Assembly: GCA_900319255.1 (NCBI GenBank)
Contig: ONNU01000052.1
Location: 1-5,404, forward strand
Direction: 5' to 3'
Source: an uncultured Eubacteriales bacterium
Lineage (GTDB): Bacteria > Bacillota > Clostridia > Oscillospirales > Acutalibacteraceae
DNA: 5,404 nucleotides
Part shown: piece by piece, positions 4,944 through 5,404 of the stretch
How the letters are laid out: every line of letters begins with the position of its first letter
How positions within the stretch are numbered: position 1 is the stretch's first letter
Program-made: the position numbers and the translations under genes
The notes under the pieces: model-generated
Seen by the model: only the letters and a program-made list of their open reading frames with translations
What the model was told of the DNA's origin: nothing
The model's database searches: none

Positions 4944-5404
4944 TTACTTGGACTTTACCTTCCAGAGCTCATTAGCATACTCAAGGATTGTACGGTCAGA
5001 TGAGAACTTACCGCAGTTAGCAGTATTCATCAGGCACTTATAGCCGAATGCTCTCTTATCCTTATAATCATTGTTAGCCTTGATCTTTGTCTCGATATAA
5101 TCGGGAAGATCTCTGAGGATGAAGTAATGATCTGCCGGATGCCATGTAGCGCCTTCAAGAAGTGACTTATGAAGCTCCTCGAATGAGCCTTCGCCCTTCT
5201 TTCCGCCGTCTGAGAAGCGACCGTCGATAAGTGTATCGATAACCTTCTTCATCTCTGCGTTATCTTCATAAAGCTTCTTGGGATCGTAGCCGCCCTTCTT
5301 AAGCTCCTCGATCTCTTCAACTCTTGCGCCGAAGATATATTCATTCTCTTCGCCTGCGCACTCTGCGATCTCGATATTAGCGCCGTCATAGGTACCGATT
5401 GTAA
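4944..5404 (-). CDS. glgP: Glycogen phosphorylase, C-terminal part
   Basis: The gene enters from the right edge, and its last 152 residues plus two bases of a codon are visible. It cuts alpha-1,4 glucosyl units from glycogen with phosphate to give glucose 1-phosphate, using pyridoxal phosphate. The fragment opens with TIGTYDGANIEI (residues 1-12) and GEENEYIFG (17-25), both hallmarks of the C-terminal GT35 domain. It continues with ADHYFILRDLPDY (90-102) and ends with FSSDRTILEYANELW (133-147), the usual closing motif of the family. In known phosphorylases the cofactor lysine lies eight residues before TIGT, so it is just outside the window. The visible length equals the expected tail, with no sign of damage. 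The first in-frame ATG (5252) is internal and is not the start. A strong terminator follows the stop. The gene serves storage-polysaccharide or maltodextrin use in the cytoplasm. Confidence 0.95.
   Translation of the reverse strand, partial: TIGTYDGANIEIAECAGEENEYIFGARVEEIEELKKGGYDPKKLYEDNAEMKKVIDTLIDGRFSDGGKKGEGSFEELHKSLLEGATWHPADHYFILRDLPDYIETKIKANNDYKDKRAFGYKCLMNTANCGKFSSDRTILEYANELWKVKSK

Overview
The window looks like a chromosomal segment from a gut or rumen Clostridia, most probably a Ruminococcus-like member of the Oscillospiraceae. The evidence is the moderate GC content, strong AGGAGG-type ribosome binding sites, a VTC-domain/DUF4956 gene pair typical of Firmicutes, a glycogen phosphorylase, and GC-rich palindromic intergenic repeats of a kind I associate with gut Clostridia. 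The genus is an inference from style, not from a database match. No phage, transposase, CRISPR, tRNA or rRNA is visible.

Plus-strand block (1-1685): the C-terminal end of a sensor histidine kinase, a VTC-domain (polyphosphate polymerase-like) protein 17 bases downstream, then a DUF4956 membrane protein. The spacing suggests one operon, with a U-tail-less hairpin between genes two and three and a strong intrinsic terminator after the third. A plausible reading is a membrane-associated VTC/DUF4956 module next to a signalling kinase. Its biochemical role is not shown here.

Convergent intergenic block (1629-2166): about 540 bases with no credible gene but dense structure. In order it holds a bidirectional terminator bracketed by a perfect 16-bp inverted repeat, a compact double-hairpin repeat with two alternative pairings, two and a half copies of an 84-87-base tandem repeat with an internal hairpin, a multi-hairpin element closed by GTTTCGC/GCGAAAC, and a (TTTTGC)3 tract that ends at the stop codon of the next gene. 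This is the least explained part of the window.

Minus-strand block (5404 to 2167): the C-terminal 152 residues of glycogen phosphorylase, a strong terminator hairpin, a 301-residue cysteine-rich membrane protein of unknown function, and, 37 bases further on, a 585-residue GT-C (GT39/ArnT-like) membrane glycosyltransferase. The last two are probably co-transcribed. The terminator after glycogen phosphorylase ends directly against the ribosome binding site of the unknown gene. That gene must therefore depend either on read-through or on a promoter inside the glycogen phosphorylase end region.
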